Source: Streptomyces novaecaesareae
GTDB lineage: Bacteria; Actinomycetota; Actinomycetes; Streptomycetales; Streptomycetaceae
Assembly: GCF_000716875.1 (NCBI RefSeq)
Contig: NZ_JNWQ01000154.1
Span: forward strand, 1 to 6,731
DNA: 6,731 nucleotides
Reading direction: 5' to 3'
The notes below the pieces were generated by a model. The model had not been told where the DNA came from, searched no databases, and saw only the letters and a program-made list of their open reading frames with translations. Every line of letters begins with the position of its first letter. Position 1 is the first letter of the stretch. Below are positions 1 through 6,217 of the stretch, piece by piece. Both the position numbers and the translations under genes were made by a program.

Positions 1-908
1 GCAACGGCGTGGTCGAGCAGACCCGCCGGCACGCCGCCGTCGCCGCACTGCTGCGGGTGCCGCACGTCGTGCTGGCCGTCAACAAGATGGACCTGGTCGA
101 CTACGCCGAGCCCGTCTTCGCCGCCATCGCCGAGGAGTTCACCACCTACGCCGCCTCCCTCGGCGTCAAGGACGTCCTCGCCGTCCCGATCTCCGCCCTC
201 GCCGGGGACAACGTCGTCGAACCGTCCGCCCACATGGACTGGTACGGCGGCCCCACCCTGCTGGAACACCTGGAAACCGTCCCGGTCGGCAGCGACCCGA
301 GCCGGGAGCCCGCCCGCTTCCCCGTCCAGTACGTGATCCGCCCCCAGACCGAGGAGCACCCCGACTACCGCGGCTACGCGGGCCAGTTGGCCTCCGGCGT
401 ACTGCGCGTCGGCGACCCCGTCACCGTCCTGCCCTCCGGCCAGACCACCACCGTCGCCGGGATCGACGCCCTCGGCCGGGAGAGCGACATCGCCTGGGCG
501 CCGCAGTCGGCCACCGTCCGGCTCGCCGACGACCTCGACATCTCCCGCGGCGACCTCATCGTCCCGACCGATCACGTGCCCGAGCTCACCCAGGACCTCG
601 ACGCGACCGTCTGCCACGTGTCCGACCGGCCGCTGCGGGCCGGGGACAAGGTGCTGCTCAAGCACACCACCCGGATCGTCCGGGCGGTCGTCCGGGACGT
701 CACCACGCGGCTGCGGCTGGACGACCTGTCCCATCAGCCCTCCCCCGGGTCGCTCACGGCCAACGACATCGGGCGGGTCTCGATCCGGGTGTCCGAACCG
801 CTGGCCCTCGACGCCTACGACGACCTCCGCCGCACCGGTTCCTTCCTGCTCATCGACCCGTCCGACGGCACCACCCTGACGGCGGGCATGGCGGGCACGG
901 CGGGATGA
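1..908 (+). CDS. cysN: Sulfate adenylyltransferase subunit 1 (GTPase), 3' part
   Basis: CysN is the GTPase subunit that pairs with CysD to form adenosine 5'-phosphosulfate from sulfate and ATP in assimilatory sulfate reduction in the cytoplasm. The gene is cut by the window edge: the first full codon is at position 3 and the reading begins NGVVEQTRRHAAVAALL, a typical CysN segment, so the GTG at 9 is internal and not a start. The GTPase G4 motif NKMD is at 81-92, followed by a G5-like SALAGDNV at about 192-215. Then come the beta-barrel domains II and III, with FPVQYVIRPQ, DYRGYAGQLASGVLRVGD and a later DDLDISRGDLI. The visible 301 residues are about two thirds of a usual 415-450-residue CysN; the P-loop and switch regions lie upstream, outside the window. 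The family usually follows cysD in a cys operon, which cannot be checked here. The reading frame is intact to its TGA stop at 906-908. Confidence 0.95.
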   Translation, partial: NGVVEQTRRHAAVAALLRVPHVVLAVNKMDLVDYAEPVFAAIAEEFTTYAASLGVKDVLAVPISALAGDNVVEPSAHMDWYGGPTLLEHLETVPVGSDPSREPARFPVQYVIRPQTEEHPDYRGYAGQLASGVLRVGDPVTVLPSGQTTTVAGIDALGRESDIAWAPQSATVRLADDLDISRGDLIVPTDHVPELTQDLDATVCHVSDRPLRAGDKVLLKHTTRIVRAVVRDVTTRLRLDDLSHQPSPGSLTANDIGRVSIRVSEPLALDAYDDLRRTGSFLLIDPSDGTTLTAGMAGTAG

Positions 909-925
909 ACGAGTTGACGCGACTC

Positions 926-964
926 CGGTGCCGGCCGACCGTACCCGACGGTCGGCCGGTGCCG
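926..964. terminator. Hairpin terminator between convergent cysN and LysR gene
   Basis: An uninterrupted inverted repeat has arms CCGGCCGACCGT at 931-942 and ACGGTCGGCCGG at 948-959 around a 5-nt loop. Allowing two G-U wobbles, the stem extends outward to 926 and 964. It begins 17 bases after the cysN stop and lies before the end of the opposing LysR gene, so it could terminate transcription from both sides. There is no T-tract, which is common for actinomycete terminators. The structure is seen directly; the terminator role is inferred from position. Confidence 0.75.
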
Positions 965-987
965 CGTTGACCGACCGCGGGCCGCGA

Positions 988-1854
988 TCAGTCGAGCGGG
1001 TAGTCGAGCAGCGCCGTCTGCGCCGCCCTGGTGGCGACCCGGGCCAGTTCCGGTGCCAGGCCCGGCGGGACGGCCAGGCCGACCGGCAGCGGCTCCGGGC
1101 ACGGGAGGTCGGCCGCGAGTCCGGCGGCGGGCAGCCCCCAGAGCTCCTCGGCGTTGGCGATCAAGCAGGCGACGCCAAGACCCGCCTGAGTCGCCGCCCG
1201 AACGCCGGCCAAGTCGGAACCCTCATAGCCGATGCTCCAGTTCACCCCCGAGGTCTCCAGGACGTCGAGGACGTGCCGGCGCAGGCTGGAGGGCTCGGTG
1301 AACAGGCTGAGCGGCACGACACTGTCGCCGTCGAGGACGGGCCGACCGAACCAGGAGACCTGGACCCGGCCGAGGTCATGGACCTCGTAGGCGGTCGTCT
1401 TGGTCGGGTCGAGCAACAGCGCCAGGTCCAGCTCGCCGGCCGAGACCCGGCTCTCCAGGGACTCGCTCGGCCCGCTGTGCACCGTCGTCCTGAGCTCGGG
1501 ATCCCGGAGCGAGACCGCTCGGAGGATCCCCGGCAGGGAATCCGCGAGCTGGTCGGACACCCCGATGAGCAACTTCCTGCCCCCTCTCGGGGTGGTGAAC
1601 CGCTCCACCGCCTCGTCGTTCAGCGAGACGATCCTCCGGGCGTACCCGAGCAACTCGTCCCCGGTGGAACTCAGTCGAAGCTCCCGTCCGGTGTTGAGGA
1701 AGATGGGTTCGGGGAGCACCGACGCGAGACGGCGCATCTGTTGGCTCACGGCCGGCTGCGTGATGTGGAGCGCTTCGGCGGCTCTGCGGAAGCCGCCGAG
1801 TTCGACGATGGTCACCAGGGTCCTGAGCGGACCTATCTGCAGATCGTGGTGCAT
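988..1854 (-). CDS. LysR-family transcriptional regulator
   Basis: This is a 288-residue protein, the usual length for the family. The N-terminal winged helix-turn-helix covers about residues 5-65, with the recognisable stretches FRRAAEALHITQPAVSQQMRRL (23-43) and LSSTGDELLGYARRI (61-75). From about residue 93 (GRKLLIGVSDQLADSLPGIL) it continues as a periplasmic-binding-protein-like effector domain, including SRVSAGELDLALLLD. LysR proteins bind DNA as tetramers and respond to a small co-inducer, and many repress their own gene. The ATG at 1854 is preceded by GGAAAG as a plausible ribosome binding site. The gene converges with cysN, so a role in sulfur control is possible but not shown. It diverges from the EspR-like operon at 2031, which is the more conventional LysR target position. 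The effector is unknown. Confidence 0.93.
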   Translation of the reverse strand: MHHDLQIGPLRTLVTIVELGGFRRAAEALHITQPAVSQQMRRLASVLPEPIFLNTGRELRLSSTGDELLGYARRIVSLNDEAVERFTTPRGGRKLLIGVSDQLADSLPGILRAVSLRDPELRTTVHSGPSESLESRVSAGELDLALLLDPTKTTAYEVHDLGRVQVSWFGRPVLDGDSVVPLSLFTEPSSLRRHVLDVLETSGVNWSIGYEGSDLAGVRAATQAGLGVACLIANAEELWGLPAAGLAADLPCPEPLPVGLAVPPGLAPELARVATRAAQTALLDYPLD

Positions 1855-1907
1855 TACCCGGCTTTCCGTCTCGCGGGGATCCAGTCACCTAAGTAGGCTG
1901 AGTGAAC

Positions 1908-1977
1908 GTCAACTGTCCATCTGTTCGTACCAGTTAACATACCGCGACCCTAGGTGCGGGTCCGACGGCTGTCAACT
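1908..1977. repeat. Direct repeat GTCAACT pair in the divergent promoter region
   Basis: The heptamer GTCAACT occurs at 1908-1914 and again at 1971-1977, both inside the 176-bp spacer between the LysR gene and the EspR-like operon. Start-to-start distance is 63 bp, about six turns of B-DNA, so two bound proteins would sit on the same face. On the minus strand each copy reads AGTTGAC, and the right copy contains the -35 hexamer proposed for the LysR gene. This may be a regulator site or chance; a 7-mer pair in 176 bp is only modest evidence. Confidence 0.35.
1947..1975 (-). promoter_or_regulatory. Predicted sigma-70/HrdB-type promoter of the LysR gene
   Basis: Read on the minus strand, a perfect TTGACA (1975-1970) is followed after exactly 17 bases by TAGGGT (1952-1947), a good match to the actinomycete TANNNT -10 element. 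Transcription would begin near 1940 and give a leader of about 86 nt before the LysR ATG at 1854. A short GACCC/GGGTC inverted repeat (1946-1950 and 1958-1962) overlaps the -10 region. Sequence match only; no start site has been mapped. Confidence 0.55.
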
Positions 1978-2025
1978 AAGATGAACATCCACCTTGCACC
2001 AGCTCACCCCGGTGCACGCAAGGAG
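1977..2025 (+). promoter_or_regulatory. Candidate -10 element and ribosome binding site of the EspR-like operon
   Basis: TAAGAT at 1977-1982 fits the TANNNT -10 pattern. It would start transcription near 1989, but I see no good -35 hexamer 16-19 bases upstream, so an activator may be needed. The -10 abuts the divergent LysR -35 at 1970-1975, so the two promoters would compete for RNA polymerase. AGGAG at 2021-2025, five bases before the ATG at 2031, is a strong ribosome binding site and settles that start over the TTG at 2028. Confidence 0.4.
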
Positions 2026-2030
2026 CCTTG

Positions 2031-2468
2031 ATGCCCTCACTGGCCGAGAAGATCGACAAGCTGTTCACCACCATCAGGAAGGACGGACGCGAATACACCT
2101 ACGAGGAGGTCGCCCGCGGCTGCAGCCAGTTGAACGGCGGCACCTTCTCCAAGAGTTACGTCTGGCAGCTGCGGACGGGGCAGCGGGACAATCCGACCAA
2201 GCGCCACCTCGAAGCCCTGGCAGCCTTCTTCCGAGTGCCGGTGGCCTACTTCTTCGACGAGGAGACGGTCGAGCGGGTCGACTCCCAGCTCGCGATCGCC
2301 ACGGCCATGCGCGACGCCCAGGTCCGCGACATCGCACTCCGGGCGATGCGGATGGACGATGCCGGCCGCCAGTCTCTGGCCCGGATCATCCACGAGGTCA
2401 GCAAGCTGCACGCCGCCGCGCCCACACAGGGCCGCCAACGCAACGAGCCACCGGACACGAAGGGGTAG
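2031..2468 (+). CDS. EspR-like / XRE-family helix-turn-helix DNA-binding protein
   Basis: This 145-residue cytosolic protein has an atypical XRE helix-turn-helix. The N-terminal part holds EKIDKLF (6-12), the recognition region KSYVWQLRTGQRDNPTKRHL (41-60) and ALAAFFRVPVAYFFDEE (62-78). The rest is a helical tail of the form MRDAQVRDIALRAMRMDDAGRQSL (93-116). From memory, this matches the layout of Mycobacterium tuberculosis EspR (about 132 residues), including the S-x-L-R-x-G-x-R-x-N-P core, the aromatic AYF turn and a C-terminal helical dimerisation region. EspR is a nucleoid-associated regulator of ESX-1 genes; the same target should not be assumed here. The last 15 residues after SKL look disordered. 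It is the first gene of a three-gene operon, with the next start one base beyond its stop. Proteins of this type next to ImmA/IrrE-type genes are often simply called XRE regulators. A plain XRE repressor is the alternative reading. Confidence 0.88.
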   Translation: MPSLAEKIDKLFTTIRKDGREYTYEEVARGCSQLNGGTFSKSYVWQLRTGQRDNPTKRHLEALAAFFRVPVAYFFDEETVERVDSQLAIATAMRDAQVRDIALRAMRMDDAGRQSLARIIHEVSKLHAAAPTQGRQRNEPPDTKG

Positions 2469-2469
2469 C

Positions 2470-3030
2470 ATGACCTCGCCTTTCTGGCGCGGACGCCGCA
2501 AACGGGGGAACGGCATGCAAGCCCTGCGCCGAGTTTGCGAGGACCGACTTGCCTCCCTCGGGCTTCCCGAGAGCTACGACATCACGACCCTGTGCGCCCA
2601 CCTCAGCACCGCGCGCAGGAGGCCCATCCACCTGGTCCCGATGCCGATGGAGACCGCGGGCTCGTACGGACTCCTGTTGTCCTTCCCGGACGCGGACTAC
2701 ATCGTCCACGAGGAGCACACCAGCCGGCACCATCAGGAACACATCATCGCCCACGAGTTGGCCCACATGATCTGCGGACACCGCGGCGCGGGCATGACCG
2801 AGACCGACATCGAGGCACTGCTGTTCCCCGACCTGGACCCATCCCTGGTCAGGGATCTGTTGCGCCGTGACAACTTCTCCGACGAGCAGGAACAGGAAGC
2901 GGAGATCATGGCGTTCCTCCTCGGCAGGGCCCTGCGCAGCGAGGAGGCCGTCGGCTCGAACCCCGACCCCGACAGCGCCCTGGGCCGCATCCACGGCTCG
3001 CTCACCTGGCGCCGCCGGAGCAGGCCGTGA
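2470..3030 (+). CDS. ImmA/IrrE-type zinc metallopeptidase-like protein
   Basis: This 186-residue protein carries the zincin motif HELAH at residues 95-99, inside HHQEHIIAHELAHMICGH. The two histidines would bind zinc and the glutamate would be the catalytic base. A downstream EAEIMAFLLG (143-152) matches the place where ImmA-type proteins supply the third zinc ligand, probably Glu143. There is no signal peptide or membrane span, so it is probably cytosolic. In characterised relatives (ImmA of ICEBs1, IrrE/PprI of Deinococcus) the protease cleaves a partner XRE-type repressor, and the neighbouring EspR-like protein is the obvious candidate substrate by inference. The ATG at 2470 has AAGGGG at 2460-2465 and lies one base after the upstream stop. 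The N-terminus (WRGRRKRGNG) is very basic, and a second start at Met16 (2515), with its own G-rich upstream stretch, would remove it. Such genes are sometimes annotated as toxins, a label I would not adopt. Confidence 0.85.
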   Translation: MTSPFWRGRRKRGNGMQALRRVCEDRLASLGLPESYDITTLCAHLSTARRRPIHLVPMPMETAGSYGLLLSFPDADYIVHEEHTSRHHQEHIIAHELAHMICGHRGAGMTETDIEALLFPDLDPSLVRDLLRRDNFSDEQEQEAEIMAFLLGRALRSEEAVGSNPDPDSALGRIHGSLTWRRRSRP

Positions 3031-4166
3031 CCCATTTACGGTACGTGCTGGGCTCGTTGGCCTGCTGGATCGCGTTCACCTCGACGCTGGTCCCCCTATT
3101 GCGCGGCTACCGGCGGGACCCGGCACTGGTTGCCATGTGCGCCGCGTTCGGCTGCCAAGGCATGTACCTGGCATTATCCGTCCCGTCTCGCTGGACGGGC
3201 AGCCTGTTCGGACAGGTGACCTGGTACAACGTGTCGGTCCAGATGTGGATCATCGCCACGATCACCTGCCAGCAACTCCTGCTGATCCTCTGGACCCACC
3301 CACGGCCCGAGGCCCGCATCCGGTGTCGGCGCCGACTGATCACCCTGGCCTTCGTACCCGCCACGATGACCGTGCTGTACTTCCTGGCCACCAGGTACGG
3401 GCATCCCCGGAACTACTTCGAGCGCCCCGGGGACCAGCCCTTCCTCGTCGCCTACCTGGTCACCTTCCTCTCCGCGTTCGTCGTCGGGAAGGTGGCCGTG
3501 GCCCGGGCCTGCAGGTTCTACGCCCGGCTGAGCGAGGATCCATGGGTGCGGCGAGGACTGCGCATCGCGGCCTGCGGGGCGGCCGTCGAACTCGTCTACC
3601 CCACCGGGAGGTTCGCCGATGTCTTCTTGGTCCCCTACGGTTGGCACCCCGCGCGGTGGGCGAACGTCTCACGCACCGATCTCACGGTGGGAATGGTCCT
3701 GAACATCGTCGGCTGGACGGCCCCGCTGTGGGGTCCGCGCCTGACCGCGATCCTCGAATGGCATGCCGACTACCGGAGTTACCGGCGGCTGCGCCCCCTC
3801 TGGTCGGCACTGTACCGCGCCTATCCGGAGATCTCGCTGGAACCGCCCGGTGGCGACCTGACGGCTCTGTCCGACCTGACCTTCCATCTGCACCGCCGCG
3901 TGATCGAGATCAGGGACGGCTATCTGGCCCTCCGCAAGGACGCCGCCCTGGCACCTCCGTTCGCGGCCACCGACAGCAGCGGACAGCCGGAGGCCGAGCG
4001 AGAGGCGGCACTCATCGCGGCCGCCCTGGCGGGACGCCAACGCCGCCACGACCCGCCCGACGCCGATACGGCGATCGCCCCCATCGGCCCCGAAAGTCAG
4101 GACTTCGCCGACGACGTCGCGTGGCTGGTACGGGTCTCCCAGGCGTACGCCCGCGCGAACCGGTAG
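3027..4166 (+). CDS. MAB_1171c/DUF6545-type multi-pass membrane protein, two TTA codons
   Basis: This is a 379-residue integral membrane protein. About seven hydrophobic segments are visible, near residues 5-25, 33-52, 68-90, 103-122, 138-158, 178-202 and 219-240. A soluble, probably cytosolic C-terminal region of about 140 residues follows. That region contains RRLRPLWSALYRAYPEISLEPP (253-274) and FHLHRRVIEIRDGYLALR (286-303), the pattern I associate with proteins named 'MAB_1171c family putative transporter' (DUF6545). No transport substrate is known to me, and a sensor role is equally possible. The GTG start overlaps the previous stop as GTGA, with GGAG at 3017-3020, so translation is coupled. 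Codons 4 (3036-3038) and 50 (3174-3176) are TTA, read in Streptomyces by the developmentally controlled bldA tRNA. The membrane member of the operon may therefore appear only late in growth, while the two upstream genes lack TTA. Confidence 0.85.
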   Translation: MTHLRYVLGSLACWIAFTSTLVPLLRGYRRDPALVAMCAAFGCQGMYLALSVPSRWTGSLFGQVTWYNVSVQMWIIATITCQQLLLILWTHPRPEARIRCRRRLITLAFVPATMTVLYFLATRYGHPRNYFERPGDQPFLVAYLVTFLSAFVVGKVAVARACRFYARLSEDPWVRRGLRIAACGAAVELVYPTGRFADVFLVPYGWHPARWANVSRTDLTVGMVLNIVGWTAPLWGPRLTAILEWHADYRSYRRLRPLWSALYRAYPEISLEPPGGDLTALSDLTFHLHRRVIEIRDGYLALRKDAALAPPFAATDSSGQPEAEREAALIAAALAGRQRRHDPPDADTAIAPIGPESQDFADDVAWLVRVSQAYARANR

Positions 4167-4179
4167 TCCCGGGTACGCA

Positions 4180-4230
4180 CCGCCCTGCTGTCCGCCCGTC
4201 GTGAACGAGATGGGGCGGACAGCAGGGCGG
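4180..4230. terminator. Perfect 18-bp-arm hairpin, bidirectional terminator
   Basis: The arms CCGCCCTGCTGTCCGCCC (4180-4197) and its exact complement (4213-4230) flank a 15-nt loop. It begins 14 bases after the membrane-protein stop and ends 7 bases before the SMP-30 gene's stop, which faces it from the other strand. The symmetry lets it act for both converging transcripts. No T-tract is present. The structure is certain from the sequence; its function is inferred from placement. Confidence 0.88.
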
Positions 4231-4237
4231 AGGCCGA

Positions 4238-5086
4238 CTACCCGGCGAACGGTGTGGCCGGGCAGCCCTGCGCCAGGCCGGGGACGACGAAGAGGTTCCC
4301 GGCCATCGGCTCCACCTGGCCCAGGTCGCGGCGTGCCGTCGTCACGTACAGGTCGGTCAGGTCCGGCCCGCCGAAGGTGCAGGAGGTGGTCAGGGAGGCA
4401 GGGAATCCGATCTCGCGATCGAGGCGTCCGTCCGGAGAGTAGCGCCGCACCGCACCGCCGCGGAACAGCGCGACCCACACCCCGCCGTCGGCATCGACGC
4501 AGAGGCCGTCCGGGACCCCCAGCGTGCCGGTGACCTCGGCGAACACCCGCCGGTTGGTGGCGCGGCCCGTCGCGGCGTCGTAGTCGAACACGTCGATGCG
4601 CCCGGTCGGTGTGTCCACGTGGTACATCCGGGTCGTGTCCGGGCTCCAGACGATGCCGTTGCTCATCCGGAGGTCCTGCACCGCGACCTCGAACCGCCCG
4701 TCGGGCGACAGGCGGAACAGTGACCCCGGGCTGGACTCGCCAGCAATCGTGCCGACCCACAGCCTGCCCCGGTGGTCGATCCCCGCGTCGTTCCCCCGTA
4801 CTCCTTGTTCGGACCAGTCGACGAGCCACCGGAGCGCCGTTCCCTCCCGGTCGGTCACGGCGACTCCGTCCCGCAGGCTGAGCACGAGCCCCTGGTCGAC
4901 GCGGGGCTTCGCCGCCGCCACCGGCTGGGCGAACACCGTCGCCCGGTCAATCCCGTCGGTCGGATCGAACCGGTGAACGGCGCACTCGCTCATCTCGACC
5001 CAGAGCAGGACGCCCTCCGCCGCGTCCCAGGTCGGGCACTCGGCGAAACCCGCGCTGGCCGGCAGGGCCACTTCCACCGTCACCAT
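4238..5086 (-). CDS. SMP-30/gluconolactonase/LRE-family protein
   Basis: This is a 282-residue six-bladed beta-propeller of the SMP-30/regucalcin family, whose characterised members are metal-dependent sugar lactonases. The family's metal-site pattern is intact: Glu16 in FAECPTW, Asn99 in GNDAGIDHRGRLWVGT, Asn143 in MSNGIVWSPD and Asp193 in VPDGLCVDADGGVWVA. There is no signal peptide, so a cytosolic enzyme is expected. The ATG at 5086 fits the family N-terminus (MVTVEVALPASAGFAECP) and overlaps the end of the upstream DUF1611 gene by 7 bases. A GTG at 5083 would give a 4-base overlap, and a GTG at 5107 would add seven residues. The coupling says it works with the DUF1611 product, probably by hydrolysing a lactone or related ester in one catabolic route. 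The substrate cannot be read from sequence. Confidence 0.92.
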   Translation of the reverse strand: MVTVEVALPASAGFAECPTWDAAEGVLLWVEMSECAVHRFDPTDGIDRATVFAQPVAAAKPRVDQGLVLSLRDGVAVTDREGTALRWLVDWSEQGVRGNDAGIDHRGRLWVGTIAGESSPGSLFRLSPDGRFEVAVQDLRMSNGIVWSPDTTRMYHVDTPTGRIDVFDYDAATGRATNRRVFAEVTGTLGVPDGLCVDADGGVWVALFRGGAVRRYSPDGRLDREIGFPASLTTSCTFGGPDLTDLYVTTARRDLGQVEPMAGNLFVVPGLAQGCPATPFAG

Positions 5087-6210
5087 GAGGCCGCCGTTTC
5101 CGGACACCCCGCCACCGACCGGCGCAACGGTGCGCCCGCCCGTTCGAGAGTCGACTCCACGGCGTCCATCAGGTGCGCGGCACCATCGCCGTCCAGGACA
5201 TCCACCACAGGCAGGCCCAGGTGTCCCAGGTTCTTGACGTTCTCCCGGCCCCGGGTCGCGATCGCAGCCACGGGAGCCCCACTGAGCCGTTCCACCAGGG
5301 CGATCTCGTCCTCCGGGTCCGCGATGGGCAAGTGCTCCCAGTGGTACCGGACCTCGCGCTGCGGGTCGTGCACGAAGACCACGGCGTCGGGCTGAGAGCC
5401 CTGCAGGATCGCGGTCGCCAGCCCGCCGAACGCGGGATGCATCACCGACGCTTGCCCCTTGATCACCAGGAGGTCGTGCCGCGGATCCGCCTTCTGCACC
5501 AGGTGCTCCACCAAGCCCGCCGCGTGGAACACCGGCGTCCGGTCGACGATCGCGCCCTCACTGGCACCGACGAGCAGACAGGTCTGCCCGGTGCCGATGT
5601 AGCCGACGTCCACACCGCGCGACCGGCCGGCGGACTGCAACTGCAGCGCGGTGGTCCGCTTCCCGACGACGCAGTCGCTCCCCGCCACGTGTACCAGCCT
5701 GGCCCGAGTGCGGTGCGATCGCCCGGAGTACTTGGGCAGTTCCTCATGGAGGCGCCTGACGTCGATGATCCGCTGCCCTTCGGCGAGCAGGTCCACGAGG
5801 TCGGTGGTCAGCAGCTGGAGGTGGAGACAGGATATGACGTGCAGGCCTCCGCGAACCGCCGCGTGAATCTGCTCCCACCAGAACTCCGGCAGATCCCCCG
5901 GCATCCGCGGCGTGTGCAGGAACCGCCCGTCCATGGACTCTCCGTAGTCGGATTCCGTCAACGCCACGACCAGGGCCTCGGGCCGGAATTCCACGGCCTC
6001 GTCCAACGAGGCGACGATCGGTACGTCAGTCCCGGCCACCACGCCACCCGTGGTCCCACCCGCCAGCGACCGGTCGATGACCGCGACGGTCTCCAGGACC
6101 GAGCTGTGGCGAAGCACCCCCTGCGCGGTCTTGCCTTCCAGTTGCCCGAACACCCCATCAGCGAAGATCACTGCTCGCAACGGCGCTTGAGAGAAATCAG
6201 ATAACAACAT
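5080..6210 (-). CDS. DUF1611-family P-loop protein (DgcN-like), TTA codon at codon 3
   Basis: This 376-residue protein, counted from the ATG at 6210, has the two-part DUF1611 layout. An N-terminal Rossmann-like domain begins at RAVIFADGVFG, and a P-loop domain with GSDCVVGKRTT lies at residues 177-187. Family stretches follow at GYIGTGQTCLL (203-213) and KGQASVMHPAFGGLATAILQ (251-270). A characterised relative, DgcN, is a D-glutamate N-acetyltransferase acting in D-glutamate catabolism, but the family also sits beside dipeptide epimerases, so the reaction here is open. It is the first gene of an operon with the SMP-30 gene. The start is uncertain: an ATG at 6234 would add MHLISIQI, but neither ATG has a ribosome binding site. 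A TAGTAT 7 bases before the 6210 ATG suggests a leaderless mRNA. Codon 3 from 6210 (6204-6202) is TTA, implying bldA dependence. The first codons are unusually AT-rich against the GC-rich body. Confidence 0.88.
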   Translation of the reverse strand: MLLSDFSQAPLRAVIFADGVFGQLEGKTAQGVLRHSSVLETVAVIDRSLAGGTTGGVVAGTDVPIVASLDEAVEFRPEALVVALTESDYGESMDGRFLHTPRMPGDLPEFWWEQIHAAVRGGLHVISCLHLQLLTTDLVDLLAEGQRIIDVRRLHEELPKYSGRSHRTRARLVHVAGSDCVVGKRTTALQLQSAGRSRGVDVGYIGTGQTCLLVGASEGAIVDRTPVFHAAGLVEHLVQKADPRHDLLVIKGQASVMHPAFGGLATAILQGSQPDAVVFVHDPQREVRYHWEHLPIADPEDEIALVERLSGAPVAAIATRGRENVKNLGHLGLPVVDVLDGDGAAHLMDAVESTLERAGAPLRRSVAGCPETAASW

Positions 6211-6217
6211 GATCTGA
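6197..6217. promoter_or_regulatory. Candidate operator palindrome at the DUF1611 start
   Basis: TCAGAT at 6197-6202 and its exact complement ATCTGA at 6212-6217 are separated by 9 bases. The palindrome surrounds the ATG at 6208-6210, overlaps the TTA codon and abuts the proposed -10. A repressor bound here would cover the transcription start. Perfect 6-bp arms spaced like this suit a dimeric helix-turn-helix repressor, but no regulator gene is adjacent and chance cannot be excluded. Confidence 0.4.

Noticed and set aside
928..1896. A 322-codon plus-strand frame over the LysR gene
   Set aside because: It is the antisense of a clear LysR protein and its translation is low-complexity and Arg/Gly/Glu-rich with no recognisable domain. 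It also runs through the cysN terminator hairpin.
2031..3030. A classical toxin-antitoxin pair
   Set aside because: The small HTH gene plus partner layout resembles one, but the partner is an ImmA/IrrE-type zincin and no known toxin fold is visible. A regulator-protease pair fits better.
2867..4204. A 445-codon plus-strand frame overlapping the metallopeptidase and membrane genes
   Set aside because: Its translation is Arg/Pro-rich with no motifs, whereas the overlapping frame gives clear membrane spans and a known C-terminal pattern.
3669..4829. A 386-codon minus-strand frame
   Set aside because: It crosses the terminator hairpin and two convergent real genes and has composition typical of a shadow frame.
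5173..6204. A 343-codon plus-strand frame opposite the DUF1611 gene
   Set aside because: The minus strand encodes recognisable P-loop and DUF1611 motifs; the plus frame has none.
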